Assembly: GCF_051020765.1 (NCBI RefSeq)
Contig: NC_134929.1
Coordinates: 21,342,135-21,406,134, forward strand
Direction: 5' to 3'
Source: Lasioglossum baleicum
Taxonomy: Eukaryota > Arthropoda > Insecta > Hymenoptera > Halictidae
Length of the DNA: 64,000 nt
Shown here piece after piece: positions 1-11,013 of the stretch (positions are counted from its first letter, which is position 1; each line of letters opens with the position of its first letter). A program made the translations under genes and the position numbers. A model generated the notes under the pieces. That model worked only from the letters and a program-made list of their open reading frames with translations. It was not told the DNA's origin and made no database searches.

Positions 1-840
1 TCGCAATTGTTCAAATGGGTCCGATTCGACATTTCACGTCAAATAAGTACATATTTTATGGCGATGACTAGTGAAGATGACAATTTATAAATCAACTTAA
101 TGAATTTTTCTCTTCCATTATTTATATAATAATATTATAATATGATGCTCTACAAACACAAGGGATCGGTTCCAACAGTTTTATCACGGATTCGGAGGTG
201 TGAATTATCTTATCCGCTCGGGGGTCCATCGACGCGTGCGAGGATTAAGGTCGGTTCACAGTGACGAGTCACGAACGGAGAAAGGTACGACGACCTTCGA
301 AAAGGGTCAACGCACTAGGCCCTGCCGACCATAACGGAAGTGAGGCCACGGATTTCGAGTAGAACGACCCTGAGAGCGCGCCGCGCACACGCTTCCACTA
401 ATTTCCTCGTCTCTGATGACGCTCTCATTCCCTCTCGCGGTTTCCGCGAATCCTCCGCCAACTTTCAACCAGCTTCTGCCTCCCCACGACCGTCCCCCGT
501 CGGCCATTTTCTCGTCCTTCTTCGCTTTTTCTCATTTCACAACCTTTTTTCCCCTGGCGCAAATGCGCGATCGCCCCTTTGATCTACGCCAACTCGCCGA
601 AGGCACGACTTTTTGATCCTGCAGAACTGCGACGATGCTTCGAGGGGAGAAACATTGTCGCGAGGGACGGCAAACTTTCTGCATCGACCAGAACAAAAAT
701 TCGGTGCACTTACGTAGGTTTCACGGAATAGATATTCTTGTTTCCGTGAAAGTACTGGCAAGGCTTTTATTTATTTTGCGGTGGAATTGAAGCTGAAGGA
801 AATGATCACTCACCCACCTCTCTTAATGTGACTTATACTT
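1..840. other. Left edge, no gene seen
   Basis: Mixed-composition DNA with no recognisable gene. Overlapping short open frames on both strands between about 310 and 760 have no domain and look like chance frames in CpG-rich sequence. I see no repeat family member here. Confidence 0.5.
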
Positions 841-899
841 TGTATTTCTATTGTTAAAGTTGAGAAGAATCATCAATATCGACTCCGAAAAGTTATGAA

Positions 900-935
900 T
901 AGACAGTGGATCTTTATGCACTTGTGTAGAAATTG
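900..935 (-). repeat. Dispersed repeat family B, fragment
   Basis: The piece GACAGTGGATCTTTATGCA matches, on the minus strand, the most conserved end of a short repeat (TTTTGCATAAAGATCCGCAG on the plus strand) seen about ten times in this window. This copy is truncated after about 35 bases. Confidence 0.5.
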
Positions 936-1030
936 GTTGGGTGAAATGTAAAACAGTAAAGGATTAGAAAAATTTCGGGATATCGTAGTGTTGTTATGAA
1001 ATCAATTTTTATTTTATTCCTGCTTGCGCC

Positions 1031-1080
1031 ACAATCGATGCAGAACATTTTTATTTTGCATAAAGATCCGCAGTCCAATG
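1031..1080 (+). repeat. Dispersed repeat family B
   Basis: It contains TTTTATTTTGCATAAAGATC followed by CGCAGTCCA. The same core recurs at 16.15, 29.11 (minus), 41.53 and 53.32 kb. The fuller copies at 29.1 and 36.75 kb show that a block with CAGTTYGTTGCAATTCAG precedes it. No terminal inverted repeats or coding are seen. It could be a SINE fragment or a MITE end. Confidence 0.65.
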
Positions 1081-1648
1081 TTGTAGTTGTTTCAATTTTA
1101 ATTTCGATTTAATAATGTTAATTTTACGTTTCCTTCGAAACACCCTTTCTTTTCGCTTCGCATAAATTTCGCCGGCCCGGTAAATTACAATCGCACATTG
1201 TGGGTGGTTTTTTTCCGAACCGGTTCGCTTTTTCGACTTTCCTTTGTCGGCCACCGGACACGAATAAAATGGCGGTGTGTAGCCGCCGCGGCTGGCATTT
1301 CATTCGAAACACACACAAACTTGCGCACACACACATTTGTCTGGCGGCTGTTGGAGAAGAAAGGCAAGTAGAAATTCCACTTTCCGTCGAGGCTCGTTCT
1401 TTCGTTCTTGAACCAGGTGGTCGGGGGAAGTTTCTTGCCAGTTGTAAGTGGATTTGTGGATGTTTGCGGTTGTACCGAATGTTTGTCTGCGCAAACACGA
1501 TCGAACGCGAGCAATCGGATCTAGCAGCCGGGCTGCTCCCAGTCCGGGAAAAATTCGCTGAAGCAACGCCATTCATGACCGTAGTAATTACAAGCAAGCC
1601 TGAAATTTCAAAAAAATTGATTCTCCTGAAACTCATCAGTATACAATG
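1081..1648. other. Unassigned DNA
   Basis: No gene or repeat family recognised, apart from a short (CA)n tract near 1310-1340. Overlapping open frames on both strands (longest 190 codons, minus) have no domain. Part of the longest is simply the translation of the family A repeat that follows. Confidence 0.45.
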
Positions 1649-1654
1649 GGCATG

Positions 1655-1765
1655 AACGGTTCGGATAACAGAGGTTCCACTATATCGCGTATCCAACGAA
1701 TAAATACGACCCAGACTGTGTCGTGTTTGGTATTATTTTAATCAGAAAAATGTCACGCACATACT
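1655..1765 (+). repeat. Family A palindromic MITE, right-half fragment
   Basis: The centre motif GGTTCGGATAA (1659-1669) is followed by TGTGTCGTGTTTGG (1717-1730) and a diverged TTTTAATCAGAAAAATGTC. This is the same order as in the full copies at 37.3 and 46.8 kb. The left arm is missing, so this is a decayed half element. Confidence 0.55.
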
Positions 1766-1919
1766 GATAAAGGTTCTATCAAAAAATAGTTAAAAACAAA
1801 TATGTTAACACTTAAATTAACATTATTTCAGATCAAGATATAGTGTGTACACACGATATAAGCGATGCATTCTTGCCGTTTTTTATTGAACAAGTGTAAC
1901 ATCGCGCCCATCGGTCAGT

Positions 1920-2300
1920 TACGCCTTAATGACTCGTTTAATTAAAGAAACCGCTGAGCGCGCGTAGCGACGCGCCAATAAAATGGAATCTAAACAAGTT
2001 TCATTAGCGAGATTAGAAGGGTGGAACGTTAAGAGATTAAAAGTGTGGCAAGAAACATTAACGCATCTCGGCTGGCGCGCGAGCCATCGCCGTTTAATTA
2101 AATGATCCGCGTAACGACGCCACGGTTTCCGTCGCGCAAAAATCGCTGTCCACGTTCGACCGTGGCAGGTGCGCAACGAATTCGAGGGAGAACGAATTTC
2201 ATTCAGAACGTTGAACACACACACGCACACGCCGGGCTGAAGCTACGTACGTTATCGCGGGACTGTTCAGCTTAATCAGCGTTTAATTAAACGGCCCGCG
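1920..2300. promoter_or_regulatory. Cluster of CGTTTAATTAAA sites
   Basis: The 12-mer CGTTTAATTAAA occurs at 1935-1946, 2091-2102 and 2280-2291, each beside GC-rich, CpG-containing sequence. TTTAATTAAA is a palindrome with back-to-back TAAT homeodomain cores. The repeated exact 12-mer suggests a homeodomain-bound regulatory element. This is inference only; no transcript start is visible. Confidence 0.35.
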
Positions 2301-2639
2301 CAGATATTAATTCGAGAGGCATGACTTACGCGTGTCAGGGGCGTCGCGACGCCTTATCTGAACGGTGCACGCGCAGACCGTCTCGCGCCGAATTTGCTAT
2401 GAAGCAGTATTAACGGAACCGGTGAACATTTCCTGAACAGGTACGTGCGTTTGGTTCTAATTTTACATCTGTCGAGTTCAATTTGCGACTGGAAGGCTGA
2501 ATCGAAATCGAGTTCGATTTAAATGTAGATAAAGCACTCAGAAGCATGTCTGTAAAGTTTCATAAAACACGTCGTTCGGTTTAGTAAGAAAAACATCGGA
2601 AAATTGATTGCCATTTGACCGAATTCAGTTTGCAGCCAA

Positions 2640-3180
2640 GTTCCTATTCGAGCCGAAGAGAATTCACCTTGAATTAAATTCAATTTCATCCTGAATTGGG
2701 ATTAAATCAGGTTTATATGTATTCAGGTTTGACCCAATTTAGGCTCAAGTTAAGTCCATATTTGAGCGTTGTTTAACCCGATTTAGATCCCAGATAAGTT
2801 TGTATTTGGGGTCAAGTTAATTTAGCTTATATTGAGTTCGACCTCAGCCTGATCTAGATCTGAAATAGGTTCGTATTCAAGTTTAACCCAGTTTAACCCT
2901 GTTGAAGTCCATATTAGGGGTCAGATGAATTCAACACAACTTCAGTTCAATTTTCGTACAATTTCGGCCCGTATTAAGCTCGCGTTCAAATTTGTCCCAG
3001 TTCAATTAAATGTTTGCAATTGGCCATTAAAATCGAAATTTGCAGTTCAAGTTCACCACGATTTATCTCTGTATTAAATTCGCGTTCGACCCAAATCGAA
3101 TTTACTTTAGACCAGACTACAAAATGGTTCGACCAGATCCCGAATTAGGTTCGGATTTGGTCCTGGTTGTGTTCTAAATC
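2640..3180. repeat. Degenerate minisatellite-like array
   Basis: Units of very roughly 40-70 bases follow the scheme GTYYGTATTYRAGTTTRACC then CARTTTAG. They begin near 2711, 2756, 2806, 2871, 2908, 2970 and 3068. Units are strongly diverged and spacing is irregular, so this is an old array or a long simple-sequence expansion rather than a fresh satellite. No coding. Confidence 0.45.
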
Positions 3181-4348
3181 CGGCGGCACGCGTCCGAATC
3201 ATCGACGTCGCGCCGTTTCCGAGAGCCAGCCGACTAGCGAATGAATAAATGATAGCGTCGACAACGAATAGCCCCGACATTCATCGAGTCGCCCGCGTGC
3301 ATTTTTAACGGGCCGACGTTGTGCTACAGGTTTAAACAAATTCTGTCAATAATGGAGGCGAGCACGACAGCGATAACGCGGTTAAATCCGTTTCGAATCC
3401 GGCCGCGGGATGATGTCCGTTTTGTTTTTCACAGTTTTATACCAATTTGCGCGCCGCATTTTTTTTTCCATGAGAGCCGTAAAATAGAAACTGTTGATTC
3501 GCACCGATCAGCATTTACACGGCAGCGGGTCGGAAAAGCTGTTGGCGGGCTCGCAAAAACTAGCATATTGATGGAATCATACTTTTTGCTAAATAATTCA
3601 CCGCTGTGGAGTTTCTATATTTATGAAATAAACTGGGTACATAAATAAAACGATTAAAACAATTTCAGAACTCCGTTTTACTGTACCCGCGTCACACAAA
3701 TTGGTAATTGATAAAAGTCAAGGTCATCGGTCTGAACAACTTTTCCTTTTATATGTGTTCAAATTAAAATACAACCTACCTAAGAATTATTTAAAGAAGG
3801 AAACACTTGATTTAGGAAGTGATCATAAACGATGCGTCAAAGCAATGAAACAAAGTATGTATTGCATTGCGGCAAAGCAAGACATTGCCGAATAAAGTAA
3901 AATCGGTAGAATTCGTTGGAAACGCTGTCGAGCAGACTCGGACGTTAAAAGAGTAGCTACATATGAATCACGCGAGAATTATTTCCCGAAGAATACGAAG
4001 AAGGGAATCGAGTACCTAGAGAACTTTATCTCTCTTTGTATCGTCGATGAAGGAGAACAATAGTCCGGCGTGCGATATCACAGAGAGAGAGTGAGGGGGG
4101 GGGGGGAGAGCATTATTATCTCTGACACGTGGACAAACATTCTCTGTCTCTTTCACTCTCACTCGATCGCTCGTCTAGACACGCATAAATTTCGAACGAA
4201 CCAGTGAATTGTTAACGCTCGATAGGGACGCAATGATAGGCGCCATTTACTGTCCGACGGGATCCTTTGTTTGATCGTTTAGGTCAGTTCAAAATATACA
4301 CATTTCTTTGACCCGTCGCCTTGTAATTTCTATTGTAACTACCTTAAT
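3181..4348. other. Unassigned DNA with a GA/poly-G tract
   Basis: No gene seen. Open frames at about 3319-3648 and 3701-3895 have no recognisable domain. A GA run followed by twelve G (about 4083-4110, G run at 4095-4106) is a microsatellite. Confidence 0.45.
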
Positions 4349-4350
4349 TA

Positions 4351-5044
4351 TTAGGTTGTTGCCAATGAAATGGCCGTTTTGAATATTTTACAAGCTTTAT
4401 TCATTTTCCGTTAATTGAAATAATTTCCATCGACATCCATGCATTTCTTCCATCGTGATACTAATAAACGTGAGACAATCAATTCATCAAATGCAGTTTT
4501 TACAGCACGTTCTTCTTTGAATATTTTTCCATTCAAAAAGCCATCTAGGTGCTTGAAAAAATGGTAACCAGTAGGTGACAGGTCAGGCGAATAAGGAGGG
4601 TGAGGAAGAACTTCACACTTCAACTCTGCTAATTTTTTATTTACCGTTTCTTTCGCAATATGTGGCCGAGCATTATCGTGAAGCAATATTACACCACGTC
4701 TATCGACTAATGCCGACTGTTAAACAAGCAGTGTGTGTGTGTGTGTTTTTCGTCCATTATATCAATTTCCTGACAGTATTTATCAGCAATTATGGTTTCA
4801 CGCGGATCCCTTTCTACTATCTGTTTTAAATCTAAATCTTTAATAGCCTACTGGCTTATGACCACAACGCTCATTTTCCGGATTTGTATCTCCGGAACGA
4901 AATTTTTCAAACCAACGCCTTATGGTCCGATCACTTACTATACCTTCACCGAAAGCGGCATTTATGTTTTTCGCTGCTTCAGACGCAGTATGTCCACGTT
5001 TGAACTCGTACAAGTGAATTGTACGAATCTCCTTTTTTTTCCAT
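4351..5044 (-). pseudogene. Internally deleted mariner transposase relic
   Basis: Read on the minus strand, a start near 5042-5044 opens a mariner helix-turn-helix region: IRTIHLYEFKRGHTASEAA, then a WFEKFRSGD motif ending near 4880. After a short stretch resembling the linker (IVERDPRET), the sequence jumps to YCQEID (about 4765) and then to the catalytic region GVILLHDNARPHIA (4690-4650) and PHPPYSPDL. The first catalytic Asp segment, over 100 codons, is therefore deleted. The A-run after the start (8 A) puts the N-terminal part out of frame, and a (GT)n tract at 4731-4747 interrupts the middle. The third catalytic Asp, expected in SPDLxPSDYH, reads Gly (SPDLSPTGYH). The frame ends at 4411. 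A TA dinucleotide at 4349-4350 followed by TTAGGTTGTTGCC is the downstream terminal repeat; the partner end beyond 5044 was not found. DNA-cut-and-paste activity is lost. Confidence 0.85.
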
Positions 5045-5189
5045 GGTGAACGAAAATCGATTTTGAATCATGTATACTATACAATATTAATAATCTCATA
5101 CACACAAATTCATGTACGAGATATGTACTTTTCAAATTGTACAACTTCAACCCTATCTGTCGTGGAAAAACTAAACACAAAGGCGGGAA

Positions 5190-5611
5190 GTTTCAAATGT
5201 GAAAAACGGTCATTTCAATTGGATTTCTTCGTATGGGGAACCTTGAAGCAGAAAGTTTATTCGGTGTCAATCAATTCAAGAGAGCAATTAAGATACCGAA
5301 TCATAGATGCAGTGCACCAAATATCACTAGAACAATGTTTAGCTGCAATTTATCAAGTCAGTGCTAGATGTAATGCTTGCATTGCTACAAGAGGGCAACA
5401 TTTTGAACAATATCTACATTAAATAGATGATAACGTAAATAAAATGTAAATAAATATGTACAAAAATGAAAACTTGTTTTGTTTCTTTTTTTGCGATTTT
5501 CTCCAAAACGAAGCAAAAACGAACAAATCTCTAAAAGACTTTTTGTCTTAATTTTTCAGTCCCCTACACGCTCCTGAAGTTTTGCCATTTAAATTCGAGA
5601 CACCCTGTATA
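5190..5611 (+). pseudogene. C-terminal relic of a second mariner/Tc1-type transposase
   Basis: From about 5198 the plus strand reads LDFFVWGTLKQKVY, then NSREQLRYRIIDAV and ACIATRGQHFEQYL before the stop at 5420-5422. This is the usual end of insect IS630/mariner-like transposases: the xLDFFLWGxLK block with the last catalytic Asp, followed by a C-terminal REQLRxRI helix. Everything before it is missing or unrecognisable, and the preceding SPDL motif is collapsed (RSFQLDFF). AATAAA signals follow the stop. About 190 bases later lies GAGACACCCTGTAT (ending at 5611), the typical outer end ATACAGGGTGTCTC read in reverse. It lies beside, and in opposite orientation to, the mariner relic at 4351-5044, so one probably landed in or next to the other. 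Confidence 0.75.
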
Positions 5612-6544
5612 ATAAAAAGAACATTCACATTGCATACCCACGCATAATCTAAAATGGCTAAACATTGATATCGAATCAATTAATAGACAAAGTCTGTCTT
5701 GCAACTGGTGGCACACACTTTGAATTGGAATAACTTTTTTTAGATCAATGAAATCAAATGATACAAGAATATGAAATATAAAAATTGTGAGAATTTATTA
5801 TTATTATTATACTATTATTCAGCGATTCTCGCCACTTTTAACTGTTCATAATGTGTATAAACTTGCAATACACGTGTTTCAAATTTTCGTTACAAGCGCA
5901 GAAAAAGAAAGTTGTGAAAAACAGCTTGAACAATTTCGAAAATTTTTTCAGAAAAACTGAGATCGTTTAGTTCGTTTGCAAAACGGTCGAAGAAGTCGTG
6001 GGAGTTGTGTGGTAGTCGGTGCGGTGGGAACGCACTGATCGATAGAGAACGTCGACTCGAGGATCGCATTGATCCAGCCGAAGCTGATTCGCGAGGCTGT
6101 CTGGCCGGGATTGGCTGGACCGGTCGAAACCCCTGCGACGAACGGCCTCCCACCATTCGCCGGCAATGCGGAAGCCGTGGCACCCTCGGCCTCAAGGTCA
6201 TCGGTGCGCGACTCAAGGTCAGGAGCTTTTTGCTCCTGCGCCAATCCATCTCGATCCTCGCCAATTTCCGCGCTGCGACACACCGGCCACTTTCCCTTCG
6301 ACTGCGTCAACCTAACCGCGACCTGCTATGTTTATTTTCCTTTACTATGTACCCCTCCCCGTACTCGAGAGAGAGAGAGAGAGCACATCTAATTCTCGTC
6401 TACATCAGCCTTGAACGGTCGTGCAATTTTTTTATCCATACTACTTTTATGAATTTTTTTTTGTAGAAAGATCTCACGTGGTTTGAAAATTATGATCGGA
6501 ATACTTTTACTGTTTTCAATGGTGTTTCTGATTGGAGAAATGTT
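5612..6544. other. Unassigned DNA
   Basis: AT-rich to about 6000, then a GC-rich patch (6000-6330) in which chance frames overlap on both strands, then a (GA)n tract at 6367-6383. No gene or known repeat recognised. Confidence 0.45.
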
Positions 6545-7559
6545 TTAAGGATGTTCTGGAGGTACAATGGCAGACAAAAGTACAAAAAATTCGAAATCCA
6601 TCAATATATTGGCAATGAAAGCCATTCACGAGTATATTTTGCATGAAAAAAATAGATTAATTTAAAAAGCTTTCGTTTAATTACTGAATTTCATGTTATA
6701 TTTATTTTTTAATCAAATTGTGTCTTCATATTATAAAAAATTGTAAGTGACTTTGGCGAATAATTGTACCCTCCGATTGTAGCTATATTCAGTGGTCTAC
6801 ACAATTGTCGCGTTTCCATGCTAGTGAGATGACAACACGATAAATTTGACGTTTTGTAACAGTTTATAATTTTTTGCTCTGCAACTGTTTAGTGAATCCC
6901 AATAAATTTTGAACATAATTAATTACATAATTTTTTGTATATATAAAAAAAACTGGAGTTTCTAGTTGCGTTTTTTCAAGGTTTAAATAGGATTTGAAGT
7001 GGAATTTTATGAATTCTTCATAAGAAGACGTGCTAAAATGTGCAAACTTGAAGTTGCTATAATTCTTAAACGGTGCAGTGCATCGAACCCAAACTTTGGT
7101 AATTCCATTAATTTAGTAAGAATTATATCTTGTCAAATTTTCAAACATTTTGTTGCGTTTTTTCAAGGTTTAAATAGGATTTGAAGTGGAATTTTATGAA
7201 TTCTTCATAAGAAGACGTGTTAAAATGTGCAAACTTGAAGTTGCTATAATTCTTAAACGGTGCAGTGAATCGAACCCAAACTTTGGTAATTCCATTAATT
7301 TAGTAAGAATTATATCTTGTCAAATTTTCAAACATTTTGTTGCGTTTTTTCAAGGTTTAAATAGGATTTGAAGTGGAATTTTATGAATTCTTCATTAGAA
7401 GACGTGTTAAAATGTGCAAACTTGAAGTTGTTATAATTCTTAAACGGTGCAGTGAATCGAACCCAAACTTTGGTAATTGCATTAATTTAGTAAGAATCAT
7501 ATCTTGTCAAATTTTCAAACATTTTGTTGCCTTTTTATATACCTCCAGAACATCCTTAA
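6545..7559. mobile_element. TTAA-flanked non-autonomous DNA element
   Basis: The 16-base sequence GGATGTTCTGGAGGTA at 6549-6564 is repeated in perfect inverted form at 7540-7555. Both copies are flanked outside by TTAA (6545-6548 and 7556-7559). The 1,015-base interval is AT-rich and contains three tandem 187-bp units, but no transposase. TTAA duplications are used by piggyBac and Kolobok superfamilies; ends starting with GG rather than CC favour Kolobok, which is inference. The sharp change in composition at both ends agrees with an inserted element. Confidence 0.75.
6966..7526. repeat. Three 187-bp tandem units inside the TTAA element
   Basis: Units begin at 6966, 7153 and 7340, each with TTGCGTTTTTTCAAGG, and a fourth start (TTGC) at 7527 is cut off. 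They differ by only a few substitutions, so amplification was recent. Each unit holds a 61-codon open stretch that starts with GTG, not ATG. Because 187 is not a multiple of three, the frame shifts by one from unit to unit. Coding is therefore unlikely, but an internal satellite within a MITE is clear. Confidence 0.85.
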
Positions 7560-8449
7560 CTTCTGTTTGTCTTTCTTTTGAATGATTTTTAACCGTGTTT
7601 TTTGTAAAGACGTTTTCATTTATTCAGTGTTAGTTTTAGTTTAATTCATTCTCGAATTCATCCTTAACAGTAATTTTGGTAAAGAAGTCTTTCAAACAGT
7701 CTTTTCACATGTTGAATGTGATTGTTAGTTTAATCTACTGTTCCAAGCGATTCTGAATCTCTTGAAGCAGTCTTTCATTGCTAATATTCATTCTCATTCG
7801 TTCCTAATATTTCATTTATCAACAGACACTCGTGTCCATTTAGTCTCGTCTGACAAGTTCGCGAGAAAATTTCCAGAAACGGGAACCAACCTAATCTCGT
7901 CGGCAGATCCGACGGATTGCGTTTTAAACAGAAATAATCTCGGCAGCCCCGATACTCCCGGAGCGAGACACCTCGAGGCCCGTTGACATAAAAATTTCCG
8001 CGGAACGAGGAGAGTCCAAGGGAACGAAAGAGCGCTGACGTCACTAGTTTCCGTGTAATTAGTTCTTGCTCGGGTCTCGGTAATTGCGTTCGCAGCGCGC
8101 CGTTATCGTGACTGAATGATAGCCGCGGTCGCAGCTGCAGCTGCAGGTGATCCAGTCGCAGCTGTCACCGAACGCCGAAGACATACTGCGCGGAGTATCG
8201 CGCCGGATACGATCGGTTTAACATACGCGCTCCCATAAGTAAGAATCACGATGCGGACTATGGGCTGGACGCTCGGCGCTGTCCAATATTTTACGGGCTG
8301 GTTCCACTATTTCTTGGAAAATGAAACGTTGCGTTTCGAACCGTTTGATTGTCCCAACAATTTTCATCGAACAAATATTGAACAACAATTGAGATGTTGC
8401 ATTTCTCGAGAAAATTAATCAGTAGTAGTATATAAAATTAAAGTAAAAT
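7560..8449. other. Unassigned DNA with regulatory-like motifs
   Basis: No gene. Composition switches from AT-rich to GC-rich near 7900. It holds a full CRE palindrome TGACGTCA at 8036-8043 and the E-box cluster described separately. Confidence 0.45.
8132..8164. promoter_or_regulatory. E-box cluster (four sites in 33 bases)
   Basis: CAGCTG at 8132-8137, CAGCTG at 8138-8143 and CAGGTG at 8144-8149 abut directly, and another CAGCTG lies at 8159-8164. CAGCTG and CAGGTG are sites for bHLH dimers such as achaete-scute/daughterless types. Abutting sites also fit a (CAGCTG)n micro-repeat, so function is uncertain. Confidence 0.35.
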
Positions 8450-8492
8450 TGTATCGTGTTTGGACGTATTTTAATCGGAGATGTCAGCAACA
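8450..8492 (+). repeat. Family A MITE fragment
   Basis: TCGTGTTTGG (8454-8463) followed by a diverged TATTTTAATCGGAGATGTC matches the right arm of the family A element. Only this arm remains. Confidence 0.4.
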
Positions 8493-10485
8493 ATTGCATG
8501 GAATGATCAGACAAAAAAGAGAATTATGTTCCTCAGTTATGCTCGCAGACCGAGATACACACTTCTATCGTTCTTTCGCAGCGTCTGGTCAGGGACCCGG
8601 TCGCGTGTCGACAGTGACTGGCATGCGTGCGAGAGATCGATAACTTTTTCCCCTCCCAGCTCTCCCGAGGGCGAAACACGCGCCCGGTTTTCCGAGTTTC
8701 CGCGGCCCTCTTTGAATAATAACCTCCGGCGCACGCGTGGCTTAATATCGTAATTAATATTCAAATGAATGCTATTATTTCAGCTGAAAATATTCGCGAA
8801 ATAGAGCTTGACGTTCTCGGAACAATGTTCTGAGGCAGTTGCAAGAAACGCGAAATAGAAATTCTTGCTGAATGAACCACTTGGTTTCGGGCAATAATAA
8901 AGTGAACAAATAGAAATTTAGTTTTGCTTTTCTCGCGTGTCAACAATTTAAGGAGAACAGCATTCTTGAACTCTTGCGGAGCTTTTAATATTCGATATTC
9001 TACGAATTTTTCTCGTAAGAAGGTAGAAATGAAGAACCACAACAATTGCAGAAGATAATTTCTGTAAGAATAGGCTTTACGATCTCGAGCACAGCCGCAC
9101 GCAAGGGCCACGCTATTTCAAGAAGCAGATTTCATACGACTGTAGCTTATCGGCTCCGTATCCTGAATACACTCGTAGGCGGAGTAAAAGCGCTGCAGCC
9201 TAGCGATTAGGGTTATCGGACTGACACGGAGGGGATGGGACCGCCCAACGACCTTCAGCAGTCAGTGTTTCCTGTCTGCAGTCCAGGAAACTCGCCTAAT
9301 AAGACATCTATTATCCAGCCGTCTAGAATATCTTGAATTTTAATGAAGAAACTTCGAAGAGACAGTAATGTTTCGAAGTGCCACTGCGCGAGAAGCTTAA
9401 TCGAATTTGCCGTTTCGGAGTAGTCTGTCTTCTCGGTGAGAATAGTTACTACTGTCTTCGAATTACCGATCTAGAACATATTTGTCTAAAGTTTCACAAA
9501 AATACACCGTTTATTGTTGGCGAAATGGATCCCTATGTTCATAACTCATAGTTTAGCGGGCTACGAAAATTTAGCAAGAAAAAGATGCAACAGGAAGCCT
9601 TTTGATGACCCCTCACTCATAATAATCATTATAAAAATTCAGGAGTACAGCCCAATTATTAGACACCAAATCCTTAAATTTTGATCAGAATACCTCGCCC
9701 GGTTTAGTAATAAAAAAGCTTCGAATAATTGGCGATTTTTTCAGAACGTTGACCGGGTCGGGTCAACTCGGAAGAGAAACCTTCAACGGTGGATAAACGG
9801 TTCACCGTCAACGGACGTGTCCCTTCGTCCCTTGACATTAAAACCGCAGCGATAGGATCAACGAGGCGCTCCCGATTTAATTACCGGATCCTCCGGGCGG
9901 GTCCCGGGCAGCTCGCAAAAATTGCGCGGATTAATTATGAGCGCAATTAGAGGCGACGATAACGGCCACGTAATAAAGTCCTGAAATCGATCCGGTTCTC
10001 TCTCTGCTCCGTCGTCGTTGTCGAACGAGCGAGCGCGTGCACATGGGGGCCACCGGTGTGCCGCGTCCCATAAGAGGACGACCATAATTTATTCGCGATC
10101 AGATTAAGCCGTCCCATTAGCGGTAATCGATAGAAACGAAATCTTGTATTTTCGCGATCGACAAGCCGCGATCGAGGGCTGTTCGCGCCCCGTCAATTAC
10201 ACGTACTGGCAGTTTGTAAATGGTTAAAGGAGGAGCTGGCTGGACACAGTACCTAACAACGTGGAACGCTAATTAGTGGCTGCGATCCAAATTTCCAAAT
10301 TGAAAAGTTGCTACGAGTTCGAAATTTTTATCTTCACTCGATTGCTTGGATTGCATGTCCGATCGATTCGCTTGAAATGGGTGTGGACGTTCGGTACACG
10401 TGTAGATCCCAGTCGATAGTGTAATTAGGTTGATCGACGCTTTTGCTTTAATTGGAGAGAGACTTTTTTTTAGCTTCGTATCTCC
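8493..10485. other. Unassigned DNA
   Basis: GC-rich patches (8560-8720 and 9740-10210) alternate with AT-rich sequence. No domain-bearing frame, RNA gene or repeat family recognised over about 2 kb. Confidence 0.45.
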
Positions 10486-10980
10486 TTGAACGTCTACAGA
10501 ACACCGAAGATTAAACCGTTCATATCAAACACAATTTCGATTCTCTCCCCACCAAAAAATTTCTGCACACCCTCCAAACGCGACCAAAGAAGTACAAAAA
10601 AATCCCAGCCCAAAAGCATCCACAGTTTCGCAGCAAAAAAATCCGAAAACTCCTCAAAAATATTTCCAGACCAAGGCACCCCTTTGAACATCTACAATAC
10701 ACTAAAGAGTAAATCGTGTATACCAAACTCAATTTCGATTCTCTCTCCACCAAAAAATTCCTACACACCCTCCAAACGCGACCAAAGAAGTACAAAAAAA
10801 TCCCAGCCCAAAAGCTTCCACAGTTTCGCAGCAAAAAAATCCGAAAATTCCTCAAAACTATTTCCAGACCAAGGCACCCCTTTGAACATCTACAAAACAC
10901 TGAAGAGTAAATCGTTTATACCAAACTCAATTTCGATTCTCTCTCCACAAAAAAAGTCCAGAACGCCTTCTAAACTCACA
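10486..10980. repeat. 198-bp tandem repeat, about 2.5 units
   Basis: Units start at 10486, 10684 and 10882, with CAATTTCGATTCTCTC recurring exactly 198 bases apart (10532, 10730, 10928). Since 198 is divisible by three, the units are open in frame: 175 codons on the plus strand up to 11013, and 126 codons on the minus strand over the same DNA. The plus frame starts with TTG and has no domain; its product would be Ser/Lys-rich. I read this as a minisatellite whose period preserves frame, not a gene. Confidence 0.75.
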
Positions 10981-11013
10981 CAGAAATACCCAACAATCTG
11001 CACTCGAAATTAG

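Noticed and set aside
1124..1696. 190-codon minus frame
   Set aside because: Its start region is the translation of family A repeat sequence; similar peptides arise from other copies, and no gene is implied.
4731..4747. (GT)n tract as an independent feature
   Set aside because: It is a small expansion inside the mariner relic and is noted there.
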